Shown here one piece after another: positions 16,944 to 26,203 of a stretch of DNA of 64,000 nucleotides. The notes beneath the pieces are model-generated. The model searched no databases, was not told the DNA's origin, and saw nothing but the letters and a program-made list of their open reading frames with translations. A program made the position numbers and the translations under genes. Source of the DNA: Halonotius aquaticus (GTDB lineage: Archaea > Halobacteriota > Halobacteria > Halobacteriales > Haloferacaceae); NCBI RefSeq assembly GCF_003605575.1, contig NZ_QKNY01000007.1, positions 80,637 to 144,636 on the forward strand. Reading direction: 5' to 3'. Within the stretch, counting starts at the first letter, position 1. Every line of letters starts with the position of its first letter.

Positions 16944-19900
16944 TTATTCTGCTGTTTCGTCACTGTCGACAGCGATAGCACCCTCATTCTCACTGTCGAC
17001 AGCGAGATCATCCTTGTCGACCGCGGTAGCGTCAGCCTCGCTGTTGGTGTCGACGAGCGGCAGTTCGATCACGACGCTCGCGCCGTCGCCGTCGACCTGG
17101 CGATCAAGCGTCCCGCCGTAGCCTTCGACCACCCAGCGGACGAGCCACAGCCCGAGGCCGCTGCCGTGTTCCAGCTGTGAGATCTCGGCGTCGCCGGTGA
17201 CGATCGCCCACTCCGCGGCCGGCACTCCCGCGCCGTTGTCGCTGACGGTGATCGAGGCCGTGTCTGCGTCGGCCGCGACGGTAATCTCGACGCTCGGGGT
17301 CGCTGCCGTGGTGTGTTCGATCCCGTTTTCGATTAGTTCGCCGACGGCGGTTGCGAGGTGGTCGCCCGCCTCGACCGTGATCGGTGTCGACTGCGAGAGC
17401 GTGACTGTTGCCTCGGGATTGTCGGCTTGGTAGTCCGTGATTGTCGGCTCCAAGAGCGCGCCCAACTCGACCGAGGTGCGATCGAGACTCCCATGGCCTG
17501 CAACGGCCTCGATCGTTTTTGCGGTCTCGCTGAGCTCGATCAGCGCGCTGGTGTTTGTGACGATCCGGTCGGCGAAATCGCGGTGTCGCTCTCCCTCAAG
17601 TTCGGCCGCAAGGATCTCCGCGAACCCGGAGACCACGTTGAGATCGTTTCGAAGATTGTGTCGCAGCAAGCGATGGAGCACCTGCAGCTGAAGCTCCCGC
17701 TGTTTGAGCGTCGTGATATCGGTGTACAGCTCGAAGCGACGGCGCTCATCGTTGAGTTCGTAGGGCACCTGTCGGAAGAGGAAGTATCGGATCCCATCCT
17801 CTGTCCGCAGTTTGAGCTCCCGGTCGCCATCCTGTCGTTGCCCCGGCGTGTCGGTGTCGACGATCCGGTCGGCGTCGATCGCCAGCGGCTGTGGCGTCTC
17901 GCTGTCCGGGATCGCCCCCTCAACCGTCGGCTCGCCGAACAGCCGCCGGAACGCGCCGTTGACGGTCTCGACCCTCGGCTCTCGACCCCCGATATCGATC
18001 TCGTTGATCGGATCGGTGAGATTCTCGAACAGATAGCTGAACCGCTCGCGTTCGGCGGCGGCCGCCTGCTTGGCCGACAACAGCTCCGAGCGGTCGTGAA
18101 TCGTAATGATGACCTCGCCCTCCCCACCGGCTTGGGTGAGTCGAGCCGCCTCGATCGTCACCGGAAGCGATTCGCCGTCGCTCGGTGTCAGCGTCGTATC
18201 GATGGTGATCGTTTCGTCGTCGCCGAGTTCCTGGAAGGCATCGGTCACACGCTGTTGTTCTTCGTCGGCAACGAACTCGATGGCGGGCTCACCGAGCAGC
18301 CCAGCCCGGCTGTGACCGAGGCGATCGGCCAGCGGCTCGGTGAGCAGCTTAAACCGGCCGTCGGCGTCGATGACACACAGCATCTCCCGGACGGTTTCGA
18401 CGATCGACTCGTAGCGACGCAGGCTCTGTTGGCGGTCGGTACGGGCGAAGGCGGCCTCGGCGTTGGTCGTCACCAGTTGGATCAGCTGTCGTGTCTGCTG
18501 GGAACACTCCTCGGGATCTGGGACACCAACGACGAGGACGGCCGTTTCGCCGATCGGCACCGCCGACAGCGTTGCGGCCTCGCCGGCGTCAGTGCCTTCG
18601 CCGACGGGCTCACAGACGGTGGCCTCGCCACTTGCAAACGCCTTCCCGACCAGCCCGTCGCCGGGGGCGATCGGCTCACGCGGGTCGGTTTCGGCTGCTA
18701 GCCGTTCCGATGTGGCTGCCGGCACCAACTGCTCGGTCTCGTCGTCGTACCACCGAACCATCGCCCGCTCGAAGCCGAGGGCTTCGGTCACCGTCTCAAC
18801 GACCGTTTCAGCGACCGACGCCGGCGTTTCGGCGACCATCAGCTCCTGAGTTCTGGTCAGCAGTTCGTTGAGCGTTGCCTCGCGTTCGACCTGGTCGCTC
18901 ACATCTCGGATCGTCCCGACACTGCCGCGGAACTCCTCCTCAAACGGCAGCAGTGCGATGTGATCCTGACACGGCACCTCCCGATCGTCAGCGGTCTCGA
19001 CGGTGAGGTCGATCTCGGTTTCGCCGTCACCGTCGCCGGTTCGTTGCTCGTGGAACGCCTCGGTGACCGCTTCGCGGGCACTCTCGATGGTTGATTCGCT
19101 TTTGAATATCCCGATATGGGAGCCAACCAACTCCTCGCGGTCGTAGCCGGTGAGATCGGCCAGTCCATCGTTAACGTAGGTGAACTGTTCGTCCTCGTTG
19201 AGCGCGTAGACGCCATCGGAGACGGTATCAAGGATCTGCTCGTAGCGTTCGAGTTCGTCACGCCGCTGTTTGCGGTCGGTGACATCCCGAAAGTACACTG
19301 ACAGCCCGTCGTCGTCGGGGTAGGCGGTGACCTCGAACCACGCATCCAGCGGCTCGAAGGGGGCCTCAAAGGAGACCGACTCCTGGCTGTCGACGGCGCG
19401 GGTGTATTGCTCCTCGAAGATGCTGCCCTTGGCGGCCGGGAAGGCATCCCAGACGATCTCGCCGACAACCGCCTCAGCGTCGATACCGAGCAGTGATTCC
19501 GCCCGATCGTTGACGTAGACAAATCGCCAGTCGTCATCAAGCGCGAAGAAGGCGTCGTCGACCCGGCTGAACACCGCTTGAAGCTCGTTCTGTGTCGCCC
19601 GAAGCTCCTCTTTCTGGAGGTGGTGTTGGAGCTCGTAGGTCACTAACTGGGCCATAAACTCAACGAGCAGTTGATCGTCGTCGGTGAGCGATGGGCCGTC
19701 GGTGTCGGTGCCGTGGAAACACAGCGTTCCGTACGTTGCGCCGTCGATCTGGATCGGGGTGCCGATATACTGGACGCTGCCGTAGGTCTCGGCGGCCGCG
19801 AGATCAGTCAACTCCGGGGCGTCGACGTGGACGTTGTCGATCCGGTAGGTCGCCTCCCGATCCAGCGTCCGGTCGCAGTAGGTCTCCGACAGCGGGATCG

Positions 19901-20630
19901 CTGTCCCGGTGGGGATCGAGCCGAACAGTTCGTCGTCGCTGTCGATGATCTCGACGCGGTAGCTGTCGTCGCTCACCGAGGCGACGATGCCGGCGTCCAT
20001 CCCAAGATACGTTTGGCCGACATCGAGCATCGCCTCGACGCGATCCTCGAAGGTGCCGCTGGTCTCGGTCAGGGTTCGGTGGAGCGCAGCAAACGGATCG
20101 GTGTCTGCGTCTGTCACCGGTGGTGTCGCATCGTCGGGGGCGGCGGCCTCAGTCGAGTTGCTGGTCGCCGCCTCGTGGCTTGCGCCTTGTTCATCGGTCG
20201 ACTCTCGCTCACTGACTGCTCGAAGCCGATCCAGGAGGGCGACCGTGTCGTCTTCGGTGGCTGCATGGCGGAGATGAGCGTCGACGACGCCGCGATCACG
20301 CGCCGCTGACAGTGCCGTCGCCGACTCACAGTAAGCCACACAGGGAGCACCCGCGTCAGTGGCGACGCGCTCACAGGCGGTCGCGGCTGCCTCGGATTCC
20401 CCGTAGGGCACGACGACGCAGTCGACGCCCGCCGCGTTTGCGGCTGCTATGAGTTCTTCGGGGTCGGTGATCACGGTGAGATCGACGGTCGCTGTTGCGG
20501 CGAGGTGATCGAACACGTCGGGGCTTCCGTGGTCGTCGTCGGCACCGCTTGCTGCATACCCGAGGACAGCGAGTGGCGCTCCTGTTGTCTCGGTGGCCGC
20601 ATTCTGCCCGGTCATGTCGCTTCCCTCCAT
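16944..20630 (-). CDS. large soluble PAS/GAF sensor histidine kinase, 1228 aa
   Basis: Domain order as read: an N-terminal response-regulator-like domain without a clear phospho-Asp pocket (about 20-145), GAF (about 180-340), two PAS domains (about 345-585), GAF (about 600-740), two further PAS domains (about 745-1000), HisKA with the H-box LLRHNLRND, and a HATPase domain with ENGIEHT, DNGAGV and GSGLGLW. There is no membrane segment, so it senses cytoplasmic signals. The tail is acidic with the repeat AVDSENEG/AVDSDE. No cognate receiver gene is adjacent, as is usual for haloarchaea. A TTTAAC box and the palindrome ACGTGTCACGT (20635-20645) lie just upstream. Confidence 0.9.
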   Translation of the reverse strand: MEGSDMTGQNAATETTGAPLAVLGYAASGADDDHGSPDVFDHLAATATVDLTVITDPEELIAAANAAGVDCVVVPYGESEAAATACERVATDAGAPCVAYCESATALSAARDRGVVDAHLRHAATEDDTVALLDRLRAVSERESTDEQGASHEAATSNSTEAAAPDDATPPVTDADTDPFAALHRTLTETSGTFEDRVEAMLDVGQTYLGMDAGIVASVSDDSYRVEIIDSDDELFGSIPTGTAIPLSETYCDRTLDREATYRIDNVHVDAPELTDLAAAETYGSVQYIGTPIQIDGATYGTLCFHGTDTDGPSLTDDDQLLVEFMAQLVTYELQHHLQKEELRATQNELQAVFSRVDDAFFALDDDWRFVYVNDRAESLLGIDAEAVVGEIVWDAFPAAKGSIFEEQYTRAVDSQESVSFEAPFEPLDAWFEVTAYPDDDGLSVYFRDVTDRKQRRDELERYEQILDTVSDGVYALNEDEQFTYVNDGLADLTGYDREELVGSHIGIFKSESTIESAREAVTEAFHEQRTGDGDGETEIDLTVETADDREVPCQDHIALLPFEEEFRGSVGTIRDVSDQVEREATLNELLTRTQELMVAETPASVAETVVETVTEALGFERAMVRWYDDETEQLVPAATSERLAAETDPREPIAPGDGLVGKAFASGEATVCEPVGEGTDAGEAATLSAVPIGETAVLVVGVPDPEECSQQTRQLIQLVTTNAEAAFARTDRQQSLRRYESIVETVREMLCVIDADGRFKLLTEPLADRLGHSRAGLLGEPAIEFVADEEQQRVTDAFQELGDDETITIDTTLTPSDGESLPVTIEAARLTQAGGEGEVIITIHDRSELLSAKQAAAAERERFSYLFENLTDPINEIDIGGREPRVETVNGAFRRLFGEPTVEGAIPDSETPQPLAIDADRIVDTDTPGQRQDGDRELKLRTEDGIRYFLFRQVPYELNDERRRFELYTDITTLKQRELQLQVLHRLLRHNLRNDLNVVSGFAEILAAELEGERHRDFADRIVTNTSALIELSETAKTIEAVAGHGSLDRTSVELGALLEPTITDYQADNPEATVTLSQSTPITVEAGDHLATAVGELIENGIEHTTAATPSVEITVAADADTASITVSDNGAGVPAAEWAIVTGDAEISQLEHGSGLGLWLVRWVVEGYGGTLDRQVDGDGASVVIELPLVDTNSEADATAVDKDDLAVDSENEGAIAVDSDETAE

Positions 20631-20737
20631 CTACACGTGTCACGTAGTTAAACTTCGCTCTGAATATCACGGGTGGGAATCGGTGGCCGCTGATCTCTCG
20701 CCACAGCGGTTTTGGGAGTCTGGGTGCCACCCTTGGT

Positions 20738-21214
20738 ATGCATCCCCCACTCTGTATCGTCGGCCCCAGCGATGCCGGCAAGACCACGCTGCTGGAATCG
20801 CTGGTCGCCGAACTCGCCGACGCCGGCCGGGTCGGAACGATCAAATCCATCCACCACGACATCGAGATCGACACGCCCGGAAAGGACACCCACCGCCACC
20901 GCACCGCCGGGGCCGACACGGTCGTCGGGCTGACGCCGTCGCTGTCGTTCGAGATCACCCCCGGTGGAAAGGACGCCGCCGACAGCGAGGTCGATCTGCT
21001 GGAATCGACAGTCGACGATCTCCGAGCGGCCGGCTACGAGTTCGTTCTCATCGAGGGCTTCCACAGTGCACCCTACCCAAAACTCGTCGTCGGCGACCGC
21101 CCGGTTGCTCCGCCGGTCGTCGCTCGCGGCCCGCCGACGGCCTTCGACGTCGCGGCGCTTGCGACCGCGATGATCGAGGGGACGCTCGTCGACGTCGACG
21201 CCGACTCGGTGTGA
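20738..21214 (+). CDS. mobB: molybdopterin-guanine dinucleotide biosynthesis protein MobB
   Basis: 158 residues. The Walker A loop GPSDAGKTT is at 9-17; later IKSIHHD and the Walker-B-like FVLIEGFHSAPYPKLVV are typical of MobB. The protein binds GTP and assists attachment of GMP to molybdopterin in the cytoplasm. No mobA or moa gene is adjacent. The C-terminus ends with the region VDVDADSV. It is divergent from the large kinase and upstream of the RNase P genes on the same strand. Confidence 0.9.
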   Translation: MHPPLCIVGPSDAGKTTLLESLVAELADAGRVGTIKSIHHDIEIDTPGKDTHRHRTAGADTVVGLTPSLSFEITPGGKDAADSEVDLLESTVDDLRAAGYEFVLIEGFHSAPYPKLVVGDRPVAPPVVARGPPTAFDVAALATAMIEGTLVDVDADSV

Positions 21215-21264
21215 CCGCGGCCCCGACCGGAACGCCCAAACCACCCAGCCGCCAACACGGGCGC

Positions 21265-21954
21265 ATGTACGAGGCGGTCGCGGCCTATCCTGCGGGTGAC
21301 AGCACCGTCAGCCGGCAGGCGCGGACGGCCGCCGACTACGGCTACGACGGCCTTGTCGTCCGCACCCGCGAAGCCGACTTCGATGCCGAGGCGATCAGCG
21401 ACCGCTACGGGATCGAGGTCGTCCGCGGGATCGAGGTCGACGCCGCCGATCCCCAATCCGCGGCGGGGGCGGTCGGCAACTACCGCCCGGAGTGTTCCGT
21501 TCTCCTCGTTCGCGGCGGCACCGACGTGCTCAACAGATACGCTGTCGAAACCGACCGAATCGACGTGTTAACGCGCCCGATGGTTGGTGACGGCGATTTT
21601 AATCATGTGCTCGCTCGCGCCGCGAAGACCCACCGCGTTCACGTGGAGTTCGATTTTGGCCCGGTGCTGCGAGCGAGTGGCGGCCCCCGCGTGCAGGCCC
21701 TCCAGGAGCTCCGGAAGCTTCGTGAACTCGTCGAGCAGTACGACGTACCCTTCGTCGTCAGCGTGACCGCCGACTCCCACCGGCAGCTTCGTGCCCCACG
21801 CGAGCTGCGGGCGGTCGGCGAACAGATCGGGTTTAGTCCCGACCAGCTCACCGCGGGCCTCGACGCGTGGGGTGAGATCGTCGCTCGCAACCGTGAGCGC
21901 GCCGATGAGCGCTTCATCGAACCCGGCGTTCGGCGGGGGCCATATGAGCAATGA
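21265..21954 (+). CDS. rnp3: RNase P protein component 3 (Rpp30)
   Basis: 229 residues from the ATG at 21265; the same frame is open far upstream but that extension is shadow of mobB. The TIM-barrel strands GYDGLVVRTRE, VVRGIEVDA, VLLVRGG and HVEFDFGPVLR are visible, and the end has the PFVVSVTADS strand. It is the Rpp30 homologue that, with Pop5, Rpp21 and Rpp29, supports the RNA subunit in tRNA 5' processing. It overlaps pop5 by 4 bases (ATGA) and both lie just upstream of psmA, the conserved archaeal order. Confidence 0.92.
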   Translation: MYEAVAAYPAGDSTVSRQARTAADYGYDGLVVRTREADFDAEAISDRYGIEVVRGIEVDAADPQSAAGAVGNYRPECSVLLVRGGTDVLNRYAVETDRIDVLTRPMVGDGDFNHVLARAAKTHRVHVEFDFGPVLRASGGPRVQALQELRKLRELVEQYDVPFVVSVTADSHRQLRAPRELRAVGEQIGFSPDQLTAGLDAWGEIVARNRERADERFIEPGVRRGPYEQ

Positions 21955-22430
21955 AGCATCTTCCAAAACACATCCGGCCGCGGTGGCGGTATCTCGCTGT
22001 CGAGATCGAGGCCGCACCCGACGCCGACATCGACCGTGGGGCGTTTCAGCGCGCGCTGTGGTATGCCGCCGGCAATCTGCTTGGCGACGCCGGGAGTGCC
22101 GACGCCGACCTGACGGTGTTCGGCTTCGAGTACGCCGACGGTATCGGCGAGGCGATCGTCCGCGCTCGCCGCGAGGAGACGGCTGCCGCCCGAGCCGCTC
22201 TGGCCTGTATCGACAGTGTCGACGGTGACTCGATTGGGCTTGTCGTTCGCGGGATCTCCGGGACGGTACGTGCCTGTGAAGAAAGCTATTTACGCGACCG
22301 GAGCCCAGATTTGACAGAGGAATCCGTCGCGTTTGCGGACGACCAACGGCCGGCGATTCGCCGTGACGATGTCGCCGAACTCTCGCTGCCCGAGGGGTTC
22401 GTGGCGGCGACGGAACTCGATTTCCACTAG
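21951..22430 (+). CDS. rnp2: RNase P protein component 2 (Pop5)
   Basis: 159 residues, ATG overlapping the rnp3 stop. The start MKHLPKHIRPRWRYLAVEIE is the Pop5 signature strand that contacts the RNase P RNA. Segments LWYAAGNLLGDAG and GIGEAIVRARREE follow. The last 40 residues are a haloarchaeal acidic extension. It pairs with Rpp30 in the catalytic half of the complex. The stop is followed after one base by the psmA start. Confidence 0.92.
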   Translation: MKHLPKHIRPRWRYLAVEIEAAPDADIDRGAFQRALWYAAGNLLGDAGSADADLTVFGFEYADGIGEAIVRARREETAAARAALACIDSVDGDSIGLVVRGISGTVRACEESYLRDRSPDLTEESVAFADDQRPAIRRDDVAELSLPEGFVAATELDFH

Positions 22431-22431
22431 T

Positions 22432-23166
22432 ATGCAGGGACAACAACAGCAGGCCTACGACCGTGGCACCACGATCTTCTCGCCGGACGGCCGGCTCTAC
22501 CAAGTCGAATACGCCCGCGAAGCCGTCAAACGCGGGTCGGCATCGATCGGCGTCCGAACGCCGGAGGGCGTCGTGTTGCTCGCCGACAAACAGAGTCACT
22601 CGCCGCTCCTTGAGCCGTCCAGCGTCGAAAAGCTGCATAAGGCCGACGACCACGTCGGGATGGCCTCTGCGGGCCACGTTGCCGACGCCCGCCAACTCAT
22701 CGATTTTGCCCGCCGACAAGCACAGGTCAACCGCCTCCGGTTCGGCGAGGTGATGGGCGTTGAGACGTTGACGAAGACGGTTACCGACTTCATCCAGCGA
22801 TACACGCAGGTCGGCGGAGCCCGCCCGTTCGGTGTCGCCCTCGTTGTCGGTGGGATCGAAAACGGTGAACCGCGGCTCTTCGAGACCGACCCCTCGGGAA
22901 CACCCTACGAGTGGGAGGCCCTCGCTATCGGCGAGAGTCGGGATACGATTCAGGACTACTTCGAGGAGCACTACGAGCCGGATCTCTCGCTGGAGGAGGG
23001 GATCGAACTCGCGCTTCGCGCACTGGCGTCTGTTAGCGACGATGGAATCGAGGCTGCTGGCCTGGGCTTGGCGACGATCGATGTCGACACCGAACAGTAC
23101 CACCAGTACTCACTCGACGAACTTGACGACGTCCTCGCTGAACACGAGCTGTTAGCCGACGACTAA
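22432..23166 (+). CDS. psmA: 20S proteasome alpha subunit
   Basis: 244 residues. The alpha-subunit signature AYDRGTTIFSPDGRLYQVEYAREAV spans residues 8-32 (only key parts quoted: GRLYQVEYA). It lacks a propeptide and catalytic Thr, as alpha subunits do. It forms the outer rings of the 20S core that gate entry of unfolded proteins. The start is 1 base after the rnp2 stop, so the three genes are one operon. Psm beta is not in the window. Glutamine run at 3-6 is normal for haloarchaea. Confidence 0.96.
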   Translation: MQGQQQQAYDRGTTIFSPDGRLYQVEYAREAVKRGSASIGVRTPEGVVLLADKQSHSPLLEPSSVEKLHKADDHVGMASAGHVADARQLIDFARRQAQVNRLRFGEVMGVETLTKTVTDFIQRYTQVGGARPFGVALVVGGIENGEPRLFETDPSGTPYEWEALAIGESRDTIQDYFEEHYEPDLSLEEGIELALRALASVSDDGIEAAGLGLATIDVDTEQYHQYSLDELDDVLAEHELLADD

Positions 23167-23272
23167 TATCGCCCGGCTCCGTTTGCTCACCGTCTGTTGT
23201 TTTTCGCTGTCTGCTCCCGTGTGAGTCGCCGTCGAAGCGAATCCTGAAAGGAGCCGCCGACCACGTTGCGGT

Positions 23273-23497
23273 ATGGACTACGAGCAGACGACCGACACCG
23301 ACGAGTTCACCGAATGGGAGCGCGACGACGGCCATGCCACGATCCGCCTCCGCAAGCGCGCTGATGGCCAGTTTGCGGTGCGATACGATCAGTTGCATCA
23401 GGCCGACGCTGGGCGGGCCTACGCCTACGAAACCGTCGAGAGCCGCGAGGCCGCCGAGGCGTTGGTCGCCGAGTGGCGGAACGATTCCCCTGCCTAA
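23273..23497 (+). CDS. conserved small haloarchaeal protein, 74 aa
   Basis: Soluble, charged protein with a central beta strand pattern (HATIRLRKRADGQFAVRYDQL) and a C-terminal helix (EAAEALVAEWRN). It resembles small single-domain proteins found near proteasome and RNase P genes in haloarchaea, but I cannot name the family. It starts 106 bp after psmA, with its own AT-rich leader. Confidence 0.6.
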   Translation: MDYEQTTDTDEFTEWERDDGHATIRLRKRADGQFAVRYDQLHQADAGRAYAYETVESREAAEALVAEWRNDSPA

Positions 23498-23536
23498 CTC
23501 CCGGGAGTTTTACTTGTCGCCGTTGTCGCCATCTGT

Positions 23537-23932
23537 ATGACCAGATTTGACGCCACCGAGGCCGAGAGCCGCAAAGAGTTGTTCGCGGCGACCGTCACGG
23601 CCCACCGTGAGCGCGGCAGCGAATTCTGTACGCTCGAACCCGATGAAACACCACCTGACAGCGACGACGACCTGGTGCCGTGGATTCAGTTCGGCGGCAC
23701 CACAGTTGCTCTTGATTGCACTGACTGCGAACTTGATCGCCTGAAAGAACTCCTCGGTGAGTATCCCGATTTTCGTATCGACGATCTCGAAAGTCCCGAG
23801 GAAGCTGAGGGCACCCACGTCAACATCACGACCCATTCCGACGCAGAGCGGCTGGCTGAGTTTTTCGATGCTGTGTTTCAGCAAGCCTTCGGCTACCCCG
23901 CGGACTACCGAGCCTGGGCGGTGTCGATATAG
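23537..23932 (+). CDS. conserved hypothetical protein, 131 aa
   Basis: Soluble, acidic protein. Segments WIQFGGTTVALDCTDCELDRLKELL and HVNITTHSDAERLAEFFDAVF suggest an alpha/beta fold. Two Cys close together (DCTDCE) might bind a metal. Codon bias is normal for the window. Function unknown. Confidence 0.6.
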   Translation: MTRFDATEAESRKELFAATVTAHRERGSEFCTLEPDETPPDSDDDLVPWIQFGGTTVALDCTDCELDRLKELLGEYPDFRIDDLESPEEAEGTHVNITTHSDAERLAEFFDAVFQQAFGYPADYRAWAVSI

Positions 23933-23947
23933 CAGTCAGCTGCTTGC

Positions 23948-24343
23948 TTACCCATCGGATTCGGCGTTGTCCGGTTCCAGTGGTCGTCGGTCGGGATCGA
24001 CTTCCTCGTAGGCACCGTCGGATGACTGAATCGGAAGCCCGCGTGTTTCGGCGGTCGCAGCGTGGAACGCATCAAACGGTGTCAGCCCCTCCTCGAAGTA
24101 CGTCACTGCCTTCAGCACCACCTGTCGCTCCTCGTCATCACTAACAGGAACAAGATCAAGGAGGTTGGCGAACAGCCGTGCGTAGTCGAACTGATGGCGT
24201 TCCAACACGAGAAGCAATTCGAGATACGCCAACGGCGACGTAACGACTTCTTTGGACGCCAAAACTGACTCGGCGCTTTGCTGTAACCAATCATCGTCCT
24301 TTGCGAGCGCGAGCAGGAAATCGGTCTCAACGAAGACCGTCAT
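23948..24343 (-). CDS. PIN-domain toxin (VapC-like)
   Basis: 131 residues. Acidic active-site residues of a PIN RNase are visible: Asp8 (VETDFLLALAKDDDW), Glu42 (SPLAYLELLL), Asp91 (TPFDAFHAATAE) and Asp109. VapC-type enzymes cut tRNA or rRNA with Mg2+. The gene follows the antitoxin-like gene with an ATGA overlap, the usual VapBC order. The C-terminal tail is long and acidic. Whether it is an active toxin is not provable from sequence. Confidence 0.85.
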   Translation of the reverse strand: MTVFVETDFLLALAKDDDWLQQSAESVLASKEVVTSPLAYLELLLVLERHQFDYARLFANLLDLVPVSDDEERQVVLKAVTYFEEGLTPFDAFHAATAETRGLPIQSSDGAYEEVDPDRRPLEPDNAESDG

Positions 24344-24624
24344 TTAGTGGGCTCCGTCGCACCCTCAGAAACGTCCCGAGCATCGCCGACATCGTCGATG
24401 GCTTCGGCTTTTGCTGCACTGTGTGCAGCCTCACGAAGGTCAGCTCTCGACTGGCCGTCGAGGGCATCCCCGATCTCCTCGCGGATCGCAGCCAACGGGT
24501 CATCCGCAATCGGGATGAGTTCGATCCGATCCTCGTATTCGACGACGTGAAACTTCTCGCCGTACTTTTGGCGCAGTGTCGCCGGTAAATAGAGCCGACC
24601 GTTGGCGTCCGTTTCGACTGACAT
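24340..24624 (-). CDS. AbrB/MazE-type antitoxin (VapB-like)
   Basis: 94 residues from the ATG at 24622-24624. A swapped-hairpin AbrB domain lies at about 1-48 (VETDANGRLYLPATLRQKYGEKF then RIELIPI). The helical C-terminus would cover the toxin. The upstream frame is open to 24651 but the shorter start fits the AbrB family. It probably binds the promoter of its own operon with the VapC partner. The pair lies directly upstream of geranylgeranyl reductase, divergently. Confidence 0.85.
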   Translation of the reverse strand: MSVETDANGRLYLPATLRQKYGEKFHVVEYEDRIELIPIADDPLAAIREEIGDALDGQSRADLREAAHSAAKAEAIDDVGDARDVSEGATEPTK

Positions 24625-24810
24625 AGCAGTTCGTTTGTATGGAACGAACAAAGATATTTCCCATAGATATCAAATTCATACCACAACACTGTCGCCGAAC
24701 CCGACGCTGGAACTGTTTCGGAACGACCTGGCTGACGCTGCTGACAGTGCTGTGGACTGACCAGTCTGTCGAAATAAAGAGTTTTCGCCCTCGGGTGTTC
24801 AGTCGTCACA

Positions 24811-26181
24811 ATGACGACTCACGAGTACGACGTTGCCATCGTCGGCGCGGGTACCTCCGGCTGTTATGCGGCGGCGACCATCGCCAACGCAGGCCTCGAT
24901 GCCGTTATCATCGAGCGTAAAGACGCCGAGGAGGCCGGCCATATCGCCTGTGGTGACGCGCTGAAAGGGGCGGATAAGTTCCCGAGTGCGATCCCGAAAT
25001 CAAAGATCGAACCCGCCTTCACGAACACGGGCGTCGATCACGGTCGCTTCGAGATCCCGAGCCACGACACGGTACTGGAGATCCCTGTCCCGGGTGAACT
25101 CGCGGTTATCGACCGCCTCAAATACGGCAAGCTCCTGATCGAAGGCGCTGAGGAGGCCGGCGCGGAGCTCCACTACGACACCGTCGTCAACGATGTGAAA
25201 CAGACCGACGACGGCCAGGTCACGGGCGTCGTCGGCAAGCGAAAAGGCGACCCCGTCGAGTACGACGCCGAGGTCATCATCGACGGCGCGGGCGCGCTTT
25301 CACTCTTGCAAGACAAAGCCGACTTTGAGGACGCCACCTTCGACACCAACGTCCGGTACTCGCAGTTCTGTTCGGCCTACCGAGAGATCGTCGAGGTCGA
25401 CGAGGAAGTTGAGTGGGACGACGCCCTCGTGTTCAAACCGACCGAGCGCGCCGCGGGCTACCTCTGGTATTTCCCGCGTACGTCGACGGAGATCAACGCC
25501 GGACTGGGCTTCCAGATGAACGAGGAGCCGATGCAGATGATCGACGACCTCAAAGACGACCTCCGCGACCGCGAGGAGTTCGAAAACGCCGAGGTCACCG
25601 ACAAACTCGGCGCGGCCCTGCCGACCCGCCGCACCTACGACTCGGCGGTCGCACCGGGCTACATGGCCGTCGGCGACGCCGCCGCCCACGTCAACCCGAC
25701 GACCGGCGGTGGGATCGCCGGCGCAGCCTACGCCGGCCAGTACGCCGCCGAGCAGGCCGTCGAGGCCATCGAAGACGGCGACGTGAGCGAGGACGCGCTC
25801 TGGCACTACAACGAGCGCGTTATGGAGCACTTCGGCGCGCGCTACGCCGGCCTCGACGTGTACAACATCCTCTCGACGGCGGTCGATGTCGACGACCTGA
25901 TGGGCCTCCTTGCCGCGCTGCCGGGCAAGAAACTGGCCGAGGCGCTCTACGATGGCAAGACCTCAATGGGCCCGCTGCTGGCAGCCCGAACCGCGATCAA
26001 CAGCTTTGGCTACTGGCGACAGATTCTCGATTTCTACAAGGTCAAACAGGTCGCCGAGCAGGTGATCGATCACTACGAGCGATACCCATCCAGCCCTGAC
26101 GCGCTCGAAGCCTGGCAACGACAGCGCGACGAACTCATGGAGACAGTCTACGACGTGACGGGCGCGGAGCCGAAGTACTGA
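24811..26181 (+). CDS. digeranylgeranylglycerophospholipid reductase (GGR family)
   Basis: 456 residues. The FAD-binding Rossmann motif GAGTSGCYAA is at 12-21, the second FAD motif (GYMAVGDAAAHVNPTTGGGI) lies near 287-306, and an active-site YxWxFP-like stretch is seen at AGYLWYFPRTSTEINAGLGF. The enzyme hydrogenates the isoprenoid chains of archaeal membrane lipids, using FAD and a reductant. Length fits archaeal GGR (about 400-460). No lipid genes flank it. An AATAAAG promoter is just upstream. Confidence 0.9.
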   Translation: MTTHEYDVAIVGAGTSGCYAAATIANAGLDAVIIERKDAEEAGHIACGDALKGADKFPSAIPKSKIEPAFTNTGVDHGRFEIPSHDTVLEIPVPGELAVIDRLKYGKLLIEGAEEAGAELHYDTVVNDVKQTDDGQVTGVVGKRKGDPVEYDAEVIIDGAGALSLLQDKADFEDATFDTNVRYSQFCSAYREIVEVDEEVEWDDALVFKPTERAAGYLWYFPRTSTEINAGLGFQMNEEPMQMIDDLKDDLRDREEFENAEVTDKLGAALPTRRTYDSAVAPGYMAVGDAAAHVNPTTGGGIAGAAYAGQYAAEQAVEAIEDGDVSEDALWHYNERVMEHFGARYAGLDVYNILSTAVDVDDLMGLLAALPGKKLAEALYDGKTSMGPLLAARTAINSFGYWRQILDFYKVKQVAEQVIDHYERYPSSPDALEAWQRQRDELMETVYDVTGAEPKY

Positions 26182-26203
26182 GATCGACCGGCTATTTTCT
26201 GAT

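Noticed and set aside
17358-18701. 447-aa plus-strand frame within the large kinase
   Set aside because: Shadow of the kinase; composition rich in Arg and Val is typical of mirror frames.
21568-23103. 511-aa antisense frame over rnp3, rnp2 and psmA
   Set aside because: Shadow of three well-supported plus-strand genes.
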